Shown one piece after another: positions 45,590-54,104 of a stretch of DNA of 64,000 nt. Numbering within the stretch: position 1 is the stretch's first letter; each line of letters starts with the position of its first letter. The notes under the pieces are model-generated. The model did no database searches and was not told the origin of the DNA. It was given only the letters and a program-made list of their open reading frames with translations. Where the stretch lies: contig JANCYW010000003.1 in the NCBI GenBank assembly GCA_026184775.1, positions 496,001 through 560,000 on the forward strand, written 5' to 3'. The position numbers and the translations under genes were made by a program. The DNA is from Cyanidium caldarium (lineage: Eukaryota > Rhodophyta > Bangiophyceae > Cyanidiales > Cyanidiaceae).

Positions 45590-47293
45590 TCAAACTTGCG
45601 CGGTGTCGGCCTGCCATTGCAGCGCGCCCAGACAGGCCATGCAACGGTCGATTTGCTGCGCCTGTTGTTGCTCCGCAGCAGCCACGTCTCCAGCTCGCCG
45701 TGGATAGCGGCTGTCGTTTGCGCCTGTAGCCACGTCTCTGCGCCATTTGGATACCAGCAGGCGTTCCAGCTGTCGCACGTGGCGCATCAGTTCGTGCACC
45801 GGTCCGACCGCCAGCACGTGGGCACCTGTCGGCAGAGAGCGCTGTATCCGGATGACCGCCAGTTGCGCGTGTTCCCGTTGTTCGCGGTACAGAGCATCGC
45901 CGCAGCCAGAACCGATGCGTACCACAGCTGTGGTGGTCTCCGCCTCCACTCGGTAGACGAGCTGCGGCGGCAGCTGCGGCAACAACGTCGGCCAGGTGCG
46001 TTGCTGCCACTCGTGCAGGTTGCCAGCGCGGTGTCGATCACCGTGCGGGCTGGCCACCAGAATCTCGCACAGCGGCGCGCCACGCTGGGATGCATTTGAT
46101 GGTGATGCATGCTCCTCCCTCATTTCCTCTCCCGGCAGCGGCACCGGCAACAGCCCCAGAGGATAAACTCGACCGGGTGGCTCTCCGGTTAGTGACGCCA
46201 ACGCCACGCTCACAGAGTGGCCCATGCACTCTCGCCATGGCGCCTCGAATACGTAGATTGCTCTCCTTCCCTCCTCATGCGCTTCCCAGTGCATGGTGCT
46301 GGTGCCGCGAACGATGCAATTCGGAGATGCGACGAGCAGCGTGTCCCACGGCAATGCAGGCGGTTGGCTGCTGTTGTCTTCGTCTGAAGTACTTCGGCAA
46401 TTGACCTGAGCGCACACGCGCCACACATTCTCCCCCGTCAGCGCCTGTTGCGTCAGTTGAATGTCACGGTACAGCGCCTCATCCGTGCGCATCGAGTTCC
46501 CGTCACCCATCCTGTCCGACACGGCAGACATCTCCCGCAAGAGGCGCGCAGCATGGTGCAGCATATGGCGCTTCTCATAGCGCATCGACTCGGAATGCAC
46601 GATGCTGTCGATGCCCTGCCACAGTCGCCGCTCCAATTTGCCAGCCACGTCTTGCAAGCGATGGTGGTGGTTCGCGGTACGGGAGTCGGTTGCAGAGAGG
46701 CCCAGTCGCTGGAATAGCCGCTGGCGAGTGCGATGCCACTCGCTCTGATAGACATGCAACTCCAACGTGACTTGCTCCTGGTGTGGTGTAGACACCAGCC
46801 ACAAATGAGGCGCCGCTGGCACCCGCGTGGTATCTTGAGCGATGGGGTGCACAAACCGGAAATGCGTCGGCTCGATCACCAGACCCAACGACTCGCTCTG
46901 TGCGATAGCGCCCTCGTCCGCTACGTCCTCCGGTCGCCATAACGGTAGCAGCAGCCAGCGGTGCGGTGTTCCCGCTCCCTCAATTCGCAAAGCGTGCCGA
47001 TAGACGTGGTCGTGGATCACCCAGCCGGAAGCGTCAAAATGGTATTCCCGGTGCTCGGGAGGCAGCGCCACCGAGCACTGTCGCACCAGACTCCAAGTAG
47101 CGACCGGGCCATCACCAGAGTCGACCACAACGCTTCGCCCGTCACACTCGCCCTGAAACAACCACACCCGCAAACCGGTTTCCCGCTCGGTTGCCTCTCC
47201 GCTCCCCACTTTGCTGGTCTCCGTCCACACCAGGCACCACGGCGCGCCAGTCATCGTCGGCTGTGCCACCGCCACTCGTAAAGTGTCTTCCAT
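45590..47293 (-). CDS. Unrecognised 567-residue protein
   Basis: I do not recognise this product. It starts MEDTLRVAVAQPTMTGAPWC at a clear ATG and stays open to a stop 13 bp from the STN1-like stop. Residues 1-190 are strand-rich (CLVWTETSKVGS, LRVWLFQGECDGRSVVVDSG, WVIHDHVYRHALRIEGAG, HRWLLLPLWRPEDV). Residues about 195-300 are helical (RTRQRLFQRLGLS, RLQDVAGKLERRLW, KRHMLHHAARLLREM). Strands return (WRVCAQVNCRST, DTLLVASPNCIVRG, AIYVFEAPWRECMG, EILVASPHGDRH), followed by a helical end. The strand-helix-strand plan resembles large scaffold subunits such as FANCB/FAAP100, but this is only a shape-level guess. It is divergent from PEX19 across 183 bp. Confidence 0.65.
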   Translation of the reverse strand: MEDTLRVAVAQPTMTGAPWCLVWTETSKVGSGEATERETGLRVWLFQGECDGRSVVVDSGDGPVATWSLVRQCSVALPPEHREYHFDASGWVIHDHVYRHALRIEGAGTPHRWLLLPLWRPEDVADEGAIAQSESLGLVIEPTHFRFVHPIAQDTTRVPAAPHLWLVSTPHQEQVTLELHVYQSEWHRTRQRLFQRLGLSATDSRTANHHHRLQDVAGKLERRLWQGIDSIVHSESMRYEKRHMLHHAARLLREMSAVSDRMGDGNSMRTDEALYRDIQLTQQALTGENVWRVCAQVNCRSTSDEDNSSQPPALPWDTLLVASPNCIVRGTSTMHWEAHEEGRRAIYVFEAPWRECMGHSVSVALASLTGEPPGRVYPLGLLPVPLPGEEMREEHASPSNASQRGAPLCEILVASPHGDRHRAGNLHEWQQRTWPTLLPQLPPQLVYRVEAETTTAVVRIGSGCGDALYREQREHAQLAVIRIQRSLPTGAHVLAVGPVHELMRHVRQLERLLVSKWRRDVATGANDSRYPRRAGDVAAAEQQQAQQIDRCMACLGALQWQADTAQV

Positions 47294-47476
47294 AATTTGG
47301 GCGTCTGGGCGGCATCGAATGCCCCCCAAGAGGTCTCTGCACCACGCCACCGGCCGCTCTCCCGCCACGACAACGGTGAACGCCCGGAACGGAGGTGGCG
47401 CGAGCTTTCGACACTTTGCCGGGCCTGGTCTCGCGGCTCTCGTCTCCTCGGAGGTCCGTTTCGTGCCCCGCTGAGA
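47294..47476. promoter_or_regulatory. Likely bidirectional promoter (unrecognised protein / PEX19)
   Basis: The 183 bases between two divergent starts. No motif recognised. Confidence 0.4.
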
Positions 47477-48391
47477 ATGGCCTCCCGGCCGAGATCCTCC
47501 CTGGAGGAGGAATTGGAGGTGCTGAAAGAGTTGGAACAGCTGCGGGGACAAGAGTCGGCGCCTCCGTCTTCTGGAAACGCGGAACCGGCCGCGGGAGGGA
47601 CATGCTCGCGCCCGACCGAGGATAGGGCGCTGAACCGCGTGCTCGACGAGTTGGCGCGAGTGGAACCGACGAGTGCGTTGCAGGGAATTGGCGGTCGCGA
47701 AGCGCCAGGCACACAGGAACTCGCAGACACCGACTCTACCCTGGAGCAGTTGGAGCGCGATCTGCGGCAGGCGTCGGTGCGGGCCGAGCACGCCGCGGAC
47801 AACAGCACGGCGGACGATCTGAGAACGCCCGCTGCTGAGCAAGACACGAGGGCGGACGGCAACATCGACGCGCTGGTGGACACGCTGGTGCAATCGATTT
47901 TATCCAAAGAAGTGCTGTACACGCCCATGCTAGAGATACGCGGCCTCTACGAATACTACCTGAATGCGCATGCTTCCGGCGGTGCGCAGGAGAACGGCGC
48001 ACCGTCCGCCACGGACAGGCAGCGCTATCGGGCGCAGTATGCCTGCGTGAACCGCATCATCCAACGCATGGAGGACGAGAGCGGCACGCCCGCCGAGCAG
48101 ACGCAGCAAATCATGCAGTTGATATCCGAGATGGAGAGCATGGGCGACCCGCCGCCCGGCGTCGTGGAGGCCATGGGCAACGTGACCTCGGCCGCCAACC
48201 CAAGCGGCGACGTCGATGAGCGACGTCTGGCGGCGCTGCTCGAGTCGCTCACCGGGCCACGCGGGGCCGCGGGTCGCTCCGCAGATGCGGATGAGGCGGC
48301 TGCCAGCCTGCAAGCGCCCGTGGACGAGGCGGCGCTGCAGCGACTCGCCGACGAACTCGCGCACAACGCCGGCGACTGCAAGCAACAATAA
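47477..48391 (+). CDS. PEX19: PEX19 peroxisomal membrane protein chaperone
   Basis: PEX19 binds peroxisomal membrane proteins in the cytosol and delivers them to PEX3. The 304-residue protein has the family shape: an acidic, disordered N-terminal half starting MASRPRSSLEEELEVLKELE, then the cargo-binding core DALVDTLVQSILSKEVLYTP with MLEIRGLYEYYL, then RYRAQYACVNRIIQRMEDES and IMQLISEMESMGDPPPGVVE. All three blocks match PEX19. The C-terminus is CKQQ, a CaaX-type farnesylation box, as in yeast Pex19. Presence implies that the organism builds peroxisomes. The ATG 47477 precedes the first conserved helix. Confidence 0.93.
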   Translation: MASRPRSSLEEELEVLKELEQLRGQESAPPSSGNAEPAAGGTCSRPTEDRALNRVLDELARVEPTSALQGIGGREAPGTQELADTDSTLEQLERDLRQASVRAEHAADNSTADDLRTPAAEQDTRADGNIDALVDTLVQSILSKEVLYTPMLEIRGLYEYYLNAHASGGAQENGAPSATDRQRYRAQYACVNRIIQRMEDESGTPAEQTQQIMQLISEMESMGDPPPGVVEAMGNVTSAANPSGDVDERRLAALLESLTGPRGAAGRSADADEAAASLQAPVDEAALQRLADELAHNAGDCKQQ

Positions 48392-48444
48392 GAGCAACGG
48401 GATACGAGTCGGGTGGGAGATGGCCGATTGGGTCATTCCTCAGT

Positions 48445-48921
48445 CTACCGGTTGATCCCGAACAGCCGCACGCCATGCATAAAAGGCATCTTCGCCACGA
48501 ACACCACCGTGAAGGCGATCACATTCGCCAAGTGCGCCACCAAGTACTCCCGCTCGAACGGCGTGCTGTGCACGGCCGCCAGGAACAGCACCACCACCAC
48601 CGCCACCAGAAACTTGCGCGAGGGCGTGTTCTGCACGCTACCGTCGATCTGCTCCCACCACGTCTGCTTCTCGCCCTTGCCGGCCATGTCCACCCACGGC
48701 GTGTGAAACGGATTGCCCTTGATCCAGTGGAACACGAGAAAGGTCACGCTGGCGTGCACCACGTTGATGATCGTCCACGACTGCTGCGCGCTCAGCGACA
48801 AGCCCAGTCCAAAGAACACCCGAAACGCTACCAGCAGCAGGATGTAGAACGTCCAGCTGCCTTTGGCGCCCACCCATTCGACGCCCACGTCCGAGCGCGT
48901 CTCCCCGTGTCCCGACTGCAT
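48445..48921 (-). CDS. ORMDL/Orm sphingolipid homeostasis protein
   Basis: ORMDL proteins sit in the ER membrane and restrain serine palmitoyltransferase. The 158-residue product shows the family blocks GVEWVGAKGSWTFYILLLVAF, WTIINVVHASVTFLVFHWIKGNPF (in two conserved parts), TWWEQIDGSVQNTPSRKFL, and VVLFLAAVHSTPFEREYLV with about four hydrophobic segments. The end, FMHGVRLFGINR, is typical. The ATG 48919-48921 gives MQSGHGETRSDV; the longer reading begins with GTG. It converges on PEX19, 53 bp between stops. Confidence 0.95.
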   Translation of the reverse strand: MQSGHGETRSDVGVEWVGAKGSWTFYILLLVAFRVFFGLGLSLSAQQSWTIINVVHASVTFLVFHWIKGNPFHTPWVDMAGKGEKQTWWEQIDGSVQNTPSRKFLVAVVVVLFLAAVHSTPFEREYLVAHLANVIAFTVVFVAKMPFMHGVRLFGINR

Positions 48922-49424
48922 GCGGCGGAGAGGGCGCAGTGCGATGTGCGCAAAATTGGGCGTCGGCACCGGAGATGTGTGAATGCGATTGAGCGTCTAC
49001 GTGCGTGCGCACCACTCGGGAACCTCTGGAGGAGTGCCGACGCAGCGTGCTCGTACTGCAGGTGCTGCAGACCGAGTCCTGTAGCGGACGCGCGCTGAGG
49101 GCGCCGGCGTTCGAAGAGGCGCCAGACGATTTTGTCACGTTATGTCGCTTCACGGAGCGACAAGTTGTGTCACACGCCGGCTGGCGGTTCCCGTGTCCGA
49201 TGGCACCGTGAGGGGCGCCGCGCGCACGCACCAAACTGCCAGGCGTGTCTGCTGCGGACCAGGGCGAGGGCTGGGCGTGATTCACCGAGGACTGCACACG
49301 AGGCTGCTGCTACAGCACTGCCTGGAAATATTCTGCTCCGGCACACTGCCTTGCTGCCCGCTTTGAAAAAGAGGTCCGCATCGCCCGTAGCGGAAGCGGC
49401 CGCTCGGGCCACGACGACCGCGCC
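48922..49424. promoter_or_regulatory. Bidirectional upstream region (ORMDL / glutamate 5-kinase)
   Basis: These 503 bases separate divergent starts. GGCGCC occurs twice around 49100-49122 as an inverted pair. No RNA gene or supported frame was found. Confidence 0.4.
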
Positions 49425-51236
49425 ATGGGCGAAGCCTCGTTACGCTCGGCGGACAGCAGCGGTGGCAGTGGCGGCAGTGGTGTGTCCGCGGGCGCTGCCA
49501 TCTCGCCGGGCACTGCCACCGCGACGGCGCCGCGATCGGTGCCGCTGACCCGCCCGCTGCCGGTGCCTGGCGAGTCGGGCGCGGCGGCCTCCGTCGAACG
49601 CGTCAGGGTCACTTCGGGGGTGCAGGTGGGATCGCCGACGGTCGGCTCGCCGCTGACGGGGGAGAAACTGGTGGCGGCGTCGTTGGACGTGATGAGCGAG
49701 AGCGGGCGTCTGCCGGCGACGCACGGAATGGCCACGGTGCCCGCCGGCGGCGACCTCGACGCGCCCTGCGTTGTGATCAAAATCGGCACCAGCACCATCA
49801 TGCGTTACGACTCGGATGGGGAGGAGGGCGAGTTGGCGCTGTCCACCCTGGGCAAACTGGTGGACACCATTGTGGCATTGCGCCGGCACAATTTCAATGT
49901 GGTGCTGGTGACGTCGGGCAGCGTCGGCGTCGGGTGTCGCGAGCTCGGACTGCGGAAGCGGCCGGATTCGCTGCGCACCAAGCAGGCCATGGCCGCTATT
50001 GGACAGAGCAAGCTGATGCGGGTGTACGACGACCTTTTCCGTTTCTCCGGACAGATCATCGCACAAATACTGTTGACGCGCGAGAATCTCAGCCAGAAGC
50101 ACCAGTACTTCAACTCGCGCAACACCATGCGCGAGCTGTTGCGCCTGGGCGTAGTGCCTATGGTGAACGAGAACGACACGGTGGCCACCGAGGAGTTGCG
50201 CTTTGGCGATAACGACCGACTGAGCAGTCTGGTGGCCGGTATGGTCGAGGCCAAGTGGCTCTTTCTGCTGACCGATGTGGAGAAGCTGTACACGGCCAAC
50301 CCGCGCAATCATCCCGACGCCGAACCGATCGATGTGGTGCGCGACTTGGAGCTGCTGCACCACCAGATCAGCACCGACGACTCGGAGTGTACGGAGGGTG
50401 TGCGCGCTATGCAGTTGGCACAGCGCGCGCGGAGTCAGCGCGGCGGACGTGGTGCGCGCAGTGAACGGCACGGCGACGCGGAGCACGGGGATATGGCGGC
50501 GGTCGCCGAAGACCAGCATCACCCTGAAGATATCGATCACCACCACCATCGCACCGGAGGAGAGCATGCCAATCACCCTGTCGATCGTCATCGTCAAGCG
50601 GCAGCCGCCTCCTCCATCTCTTCCGCGCGTCGGCCGCCCCGCTCGGCCACCATGTCCGAGGCGGAGCGCAGCGCCAATGCAGTGCCCAAAGGCGGCACGC
50701 AGTGGGGCTCGGGCGGCATGACCACCAAAATCGTCGCCGCGCAGCTGGCCATCGCGGCCGGCGTCAACGTGTGTATCATGCACGGACGCCGACCGGAGGG
50801 CATCCTGGAACGCGTGCTGGACAAGAAGGGGTCGTCGCGCGTGGGCACGGTGTTTCTGGCGTCGCGGGAGCCGATCCGCGGCGGCCGCAAGCGCTGGATC
50901 GCGCACGGGCTGGCGCCGAAAGGAAAGCTTTTTGTAGACGATGGCGCCGCCAAGGCCGTCACCCGCCACCAATCCCTCTTCGCCGTGGGCGTCAAGTGGG
51001 TGGAGGGCGAGTTCGAGGCCGACACCGCCGTCTCGGTGCATCGCATCACCGACGGAATGGAGATCGGACGCGGCCTGGTGAACTACTCCTCCGACGAACT
51101 GAAGCGTGTGGTGGGCATGCACAGCAAGGAGATGCGCCGCGAGCTGGGCCACACCGGCCCCGAAGAGATCATCCACCGGGATAACCTGGTGGATCTGTTG
51201 GGCAACTTGAGCAGCAGCGAGACCGAAGATGCGTAA
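49425..51236 (+). CDS. Glutamate 5-kinase (ProB type) with PUA domain and long insertion
   Basis: This enzyme phosphorylates glutamate in the first step of proline synthesis. The N-terminal 110 residues are low-complexity Ala/Gly/Thr/Pro, perhaps a leader. The kinase domain starts near residue 115 with VVIKIGTST, then VVLVTSGSVGVGCRELGLRK, QAMAAIGQSKLMRVYDDLF, VNENDTVATEELRFGDND, and LLTDVEKLYTANPRNHPDAE. A long insertion of roughly 80 residues (about 339-422) rich in His, Asp, Arg and Ser lies before the conserved GTQWGSGGMTTKIVAAQLAI. A PUA domain (about 480-603) follows: KRWIAHGLAPKGKLFVDDGA and IGRGLVNYSSDELKRVVG. It is a separate gene from proA, unlike plant and animal P5CS. Confidence 0.92.
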   Translation: MGEASLRSADSSGGSGGSGVSAGAAISPGTATATAPRSVPLTRPLPVPGESGAAASVERVRVTSGVQVGSPTVGSPLTGEKLVAASLDVMSESGRLPATHGMATVPAGGDLDAPCVVIKIGTSTIMRYDSDGEEGELALSTLGKLVDTIVALRRHNFNVVLVTSGSVGVGCRELGLRKRPDSLRTKQAMAAIGQSKLMRVYDDLFRFSGQIIAQILLTRENLSQKHQYFNSRNTMRELLRLGVVPMVNENDTVATEELRFGDNDRLSSLVAGMVEAKWLFLLTDVEKLYTANPRNHPDAEPIDVVRDLELLHHQISTDDSECTEGVRAMQLAQRARSQRGGRGARSERHGDAEHGDMAAVAEDQHHPEDIDHHHHRTGGEHANHPVDRHRQAAAASSISSARRPPRSATMSEAERSANAVPKGGTQWGSGGMTTKIVAAQLAIAAGVNVCIMHGRRPEGILERVLDKKGSSRVGTVFLASREPIRGGRKRWIAHGLAPKGKLFVDDGAAKAVTRHQSLFAVGVKWVEGEFEADTAVSVHRITDGMEIGRGLVNYSSDELKRVVGMHSKEMRRELGHTGPEEIIHRDNLVDLLGNLSSSETEDA

Positions 51237-51295
51237 AGCGCGGACCGTGTGAAGTATAGGGTGGTGAGGGGAGGGGATGTGTCTCATGCGACCTT

Positions 51296-53722
51296 TTACA
51301 ACTCCACCAGCACCTGCTCGTCCTTGTCGGCGGTTGGGCTCTTCTCGGTGTGCTGGCTGCCGCCGCGGCGTCGGGGCTTGGAGCGACGGGCTCGCCGCGG
51401 TTTGGCAGACGGCACCGGATGTGCTGCAAAAGCCGGCGCCAGCTCGGCGTCCCCGAGCAGGTCGTCGATCTCCTCATAGGCGTCGCGGGCTGCAGCGGCA
51501 CTCGTGGTTGTCGCTCGCTCGCGCAAATGCACCGGGTGGTCGGGTGCTGGAGCAGCGACAGCGGCACCCGACGGGATGCTCGCAGACGTCGCCTCTGCGC
51601 CGGCGTTATCCTCTTCGTCAAAGAACAACAGGCACTCGACCGTGGAAGTGGGTGCAGCGGTACCACCGAGCGCCGATGTTGAAGTGTCGGTCAAGTAGAA
51701 AGGGCTGCGTCCCTCGCGTTCCCCCTCGGGCGCCGCATTCCGTGGCGGCGTGAACGGCAGCAATGGCTGCGGTTGCGACGACGGCGACGACGACACCAAT
51801 CCCGCAGTCGCCTTCTCTTCCACCTCTTGCACTTGCTCCTGCATCTCTTGCGCCTCGGCCTCATCCAGCCAGCACGTCGAGTGCCACTCCGCCGGCCAGA
51901 CCGGTGCTGCCCGCGGCACCGTCACCCCGGCCTGATGCACCCCGTCGGCGAACGATGTCGTTGCCATCGTGCCGCGCTGCTTCCCCTCACGCATCCAGCG
52001 TCGCAGCCACCGCAGTCGATCGCGCTCCTCGACGCCGTGCGGCACCAGCTGCGCCAGCGCTTGCGCTGTCGCGGGCGGCAGACCGTCCGGCCGCCTAGCC
52101 TGCATCTTCGTCAGCGCCATCAGCAGTTCGGATTGCGCCACCGCGCCTGCCGAGACGATTCCGTTTTGGCTCACCGCCGCTGCATCCACCACACAGCACT
52201 CGCCCAACAGCTCCCCATCCGCCACCGCCTCCACACCGCCGTACTCGCCCAACATCCACACGGCGATGCGCAGCAGTTGTCGCTTGCGCTCGGCCTCCTC
52301 GCGCCCGTATCGACACTGCAGCACTGCCCGACTCCACTGCAACAGCTCGTCGCGCATCTCATCGGCCCGTATCGCCAAGTCGCGCAGCAACTCGGCCGCC
52401 TGCCGCGCATTCTCCGCCTCCACCGAAGGCAGTTCCACGGCCAGCGGTCGCAGCACCTGCCGCAAGAACCACTCAAAGTCGCCGCGCGTGCGCAAACGCC
52501 ACTCCCCACGCGTCGATTCTTGCACCGAGTTGAGCAGCGCCCGCATCACCGCGTTGTGAAACGCGTGCAAGTCGTGCGCCCTGCCACTCCAGTTCGCTGT
52601 TTGTTGTTGCCGCAATTGCCCCAGCAACAACTCCCCAGTGCGCCGCATGCTCTCCGCATCGCGCACCAACGCCGTCAACAATGCCAGCGCTCGCAGCCGA
52701 ATATTCTTATCGGCGTCATGCAAGCACTGTACGTACAAGTTGCGGTGGCGCTCCACGGCATCGGGCCGTCGTCGCGCCAGCACGCACAGCGTGCCCAGCG
52801 CCAAGTACTTCAAATTGCGGTCGCGGTCGTGGGCGAATTCCGCCAGACGCTCGGCACAGAGGCGCATCGCATCTTCCGACTCTATCGGGTACCGCACCAG
52901 CCACCGACAGCATTCGTATGCCAGCGACTTGGCCTGTGTGGCGCGCAGTAGGTGGAGCACCGGCGTGGCCAGCTTCTTGCGCAGGCGCTTCTCCGCCGCG
53001 CACAACGCCTCCATCAGCTTGAGCAACTTGATAAGCACCCAGTTGTTGGCGCCGGAGGTCAACAGCGGAAAAATCGTCGGCACCAGCGGCAGACACAGTT
53101 GCGGATGCGTCTGCGCCAGCTCCAACAGCACCGCCACCGCCGCCGACACCACCGCCGAGTCCGGATCGCGCAACGCGGCCTCCAGGCGCGCCACCACCGC
53201 CGCCTCCATCTGCCGGTGATGCAACAGACACCGATACAGCACCAGTATCGCTTTCTTGCGCAAGTACGGGCGCGAGCTGTTGCTCAGCGTGACCACGTCC
53301 GACCACAAGTCCTGCGCCAAACTGGGCGTTACGAAATTGGCCAGGCCGGTCAACGCCGAGCTCGGCTCGACCGCCGCCACACTATGCAGATCCTTCTTCA
53401 GCGAATTGGTCATCAGCAGCAGCACCTCAGTGTGCGCGCCAAACGCCAGTGACGCCGCCAGGTAACCCACCCGCTTCTGCCAGTACACCGGGCGGGCCAC
53501 GGTCTCCACCACCGCGAACGCTATCCAGTGCGAGCCGCACCCGGTCAGCTGCTCCAGGTACGTCCACTTGAGCACGCTGTTCGCCTTCACATCCGCGTCT
53601 GCCGACTTGCACTCGATCTGCAGTCGGTGGATACAGGCAGCGACGTACGTTTCCTCGTCCTCGCGGTGTGCCCGGATGCCCCGCACCAACTCGGTCAGCG
53701 GAGTGTCGAACAGCGACTCCAT
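51296..53722 (-). CDS. AP3D1: AP-3 complex delta subunit
   Basis: The delta large subunit of the AP-3 adaptor sorts cargo from endosomes/Golgi to lysosome or vacuole. The 808-residue protein starts MESLFDTPLTELVRGIRAHR, the AP-3 delta N-terminus, and continues as an alpha-solenoid: DADVKANSVLKWTYLEQL, WQKRVGYLAASLAFG, ALTGLANFVTPSLAQDLWSD, RPYLRKKAILVLYRCLLHH, NNWVLIKLLKLMEALCAAEKR. Each aligns with the animal protein. The last 200 residues are Pro/Ser/Glu-rich hinge and basic tail (RRARRSKPRRRGGSQHTEK); an ear domain is not visible. It is divergent from the lipoate ligase gene. Confidence 0.93.
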   Translation of the reverse strand: MESLFDTPLTELVRGIRAHREDEETYVAACIHRLQIECKSADADVKANSVLKWTYLEQLTGCGSHWIAFAVVETVARPVYWQKRVGYLAASLAFGAHTEVLLLMTNSLKKDLHSVAAVEPSSALTGLANFVTPSLAQDLWSDVVTLSNSSRPYLRKKAILVLYRCLLHHRQMEAAVVARLEAALRDPDSAVVSAAVAVLLELAQTHPQLCLPLVPTIFPLLTSGANNWVLIKLLKLMEALCAAEKRLRKKLATPVLHLLRATQAKSLAYECCRWLVRYPIESEDAMRLCAERLAEFAHDRDRNLKYLALGTLCVLARRRPDAVERHRNLYVQCLHDADKNIRLRALALLTALVRDAESMRRTGELLLGQLRQQQTANWSGRAHDLHAFHNAVMRALLNSVQESTRGEWRLRTRGDFEWFLRQVLRPLAVELPSVEAENARQAAELLRDLAIRADEMRDELLQWSRAVLQCRYGREEAERKRQLLRIAVWMLGEYGGVEAVADGELLGECCVVDAAAVSQNGIVSAGAVAQSELLMALTKMQARRPDGLPPATAQALAQLVPHGVEERDRLRWLRRWMREGKQRGTMATTSFADGVHQAGVTVPRAAPVWPAEWHSTCWLDEAEAQEMQEQVQEVEEKATAGLVSSSPSSQPQPLLPFTPPRNAAPEGEREGRSPFYLTDTSTSALGGTAAPTSTVECLLFFDEEDNAGAEATSASIPSGAAVAAPAPDHPVHLRERATTTSAAAARDAYEEIDDLLGDAELAPAFAAHPVPSAKPRRARRSKPRRRGGSQHTEKSPTADKDEQVLVEL

Positions 53723-54104
53723 GGGTGAGGAGATTTAAAAAATCTCGTAAAGAGGAGGCGTCTCAGAAGGATAGAGTTGAACGTGGTGGTCCTTTTCCCG
53801 TCTTTTCCGGTGGTCTCATCGTTCCAAGCCGTGTCCTGCCGACGAGCCCGGAACGGAGCGCACACAGACGCAACGCGAGCGGCGCGTCAGCCGACCGGCG
53901 CGGTGGTTGGTCTCGTCGAGCGGTGCCGCGGGGTGACGGTCCATGCCACAGGAAATGAATACCGAGTCTGACGAAGTAGACGGGTGCCGGACAGCGTGGT
54001 GGAGGTGATGTAGGCGAGGCGGGTAGTTGCCGGGCTGCTTCGAGGCCGATCGAGGGGACCAGTGCCGCGCGACTCACCGGGTCGGCCTGGCTCCGGCGTC
54101 CTCC
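53723..54104. promoter_or_regulatory. Bidirectional upstream region (AP-3 delta / lipoate ligase) with palindrome
   Basis: These 382 bases lie between divergent starts. A perfect inverted repeat GAGATTT-AAA-AAATCTC at 53730-53746 sits 8 bp upstream of the AP-3 delta ATG, in an AT-rich island that also offers a TATA-like TTTAAAAAAT. No RNA gene was seen. Confidence 0.45.

Noticed and set aside
49440-51287. A 615-codon minus-strand open frame
   Set aside because: It is the mirror of glutamate 5-kinase and shows only His/Arg/Gln-rich sequence.
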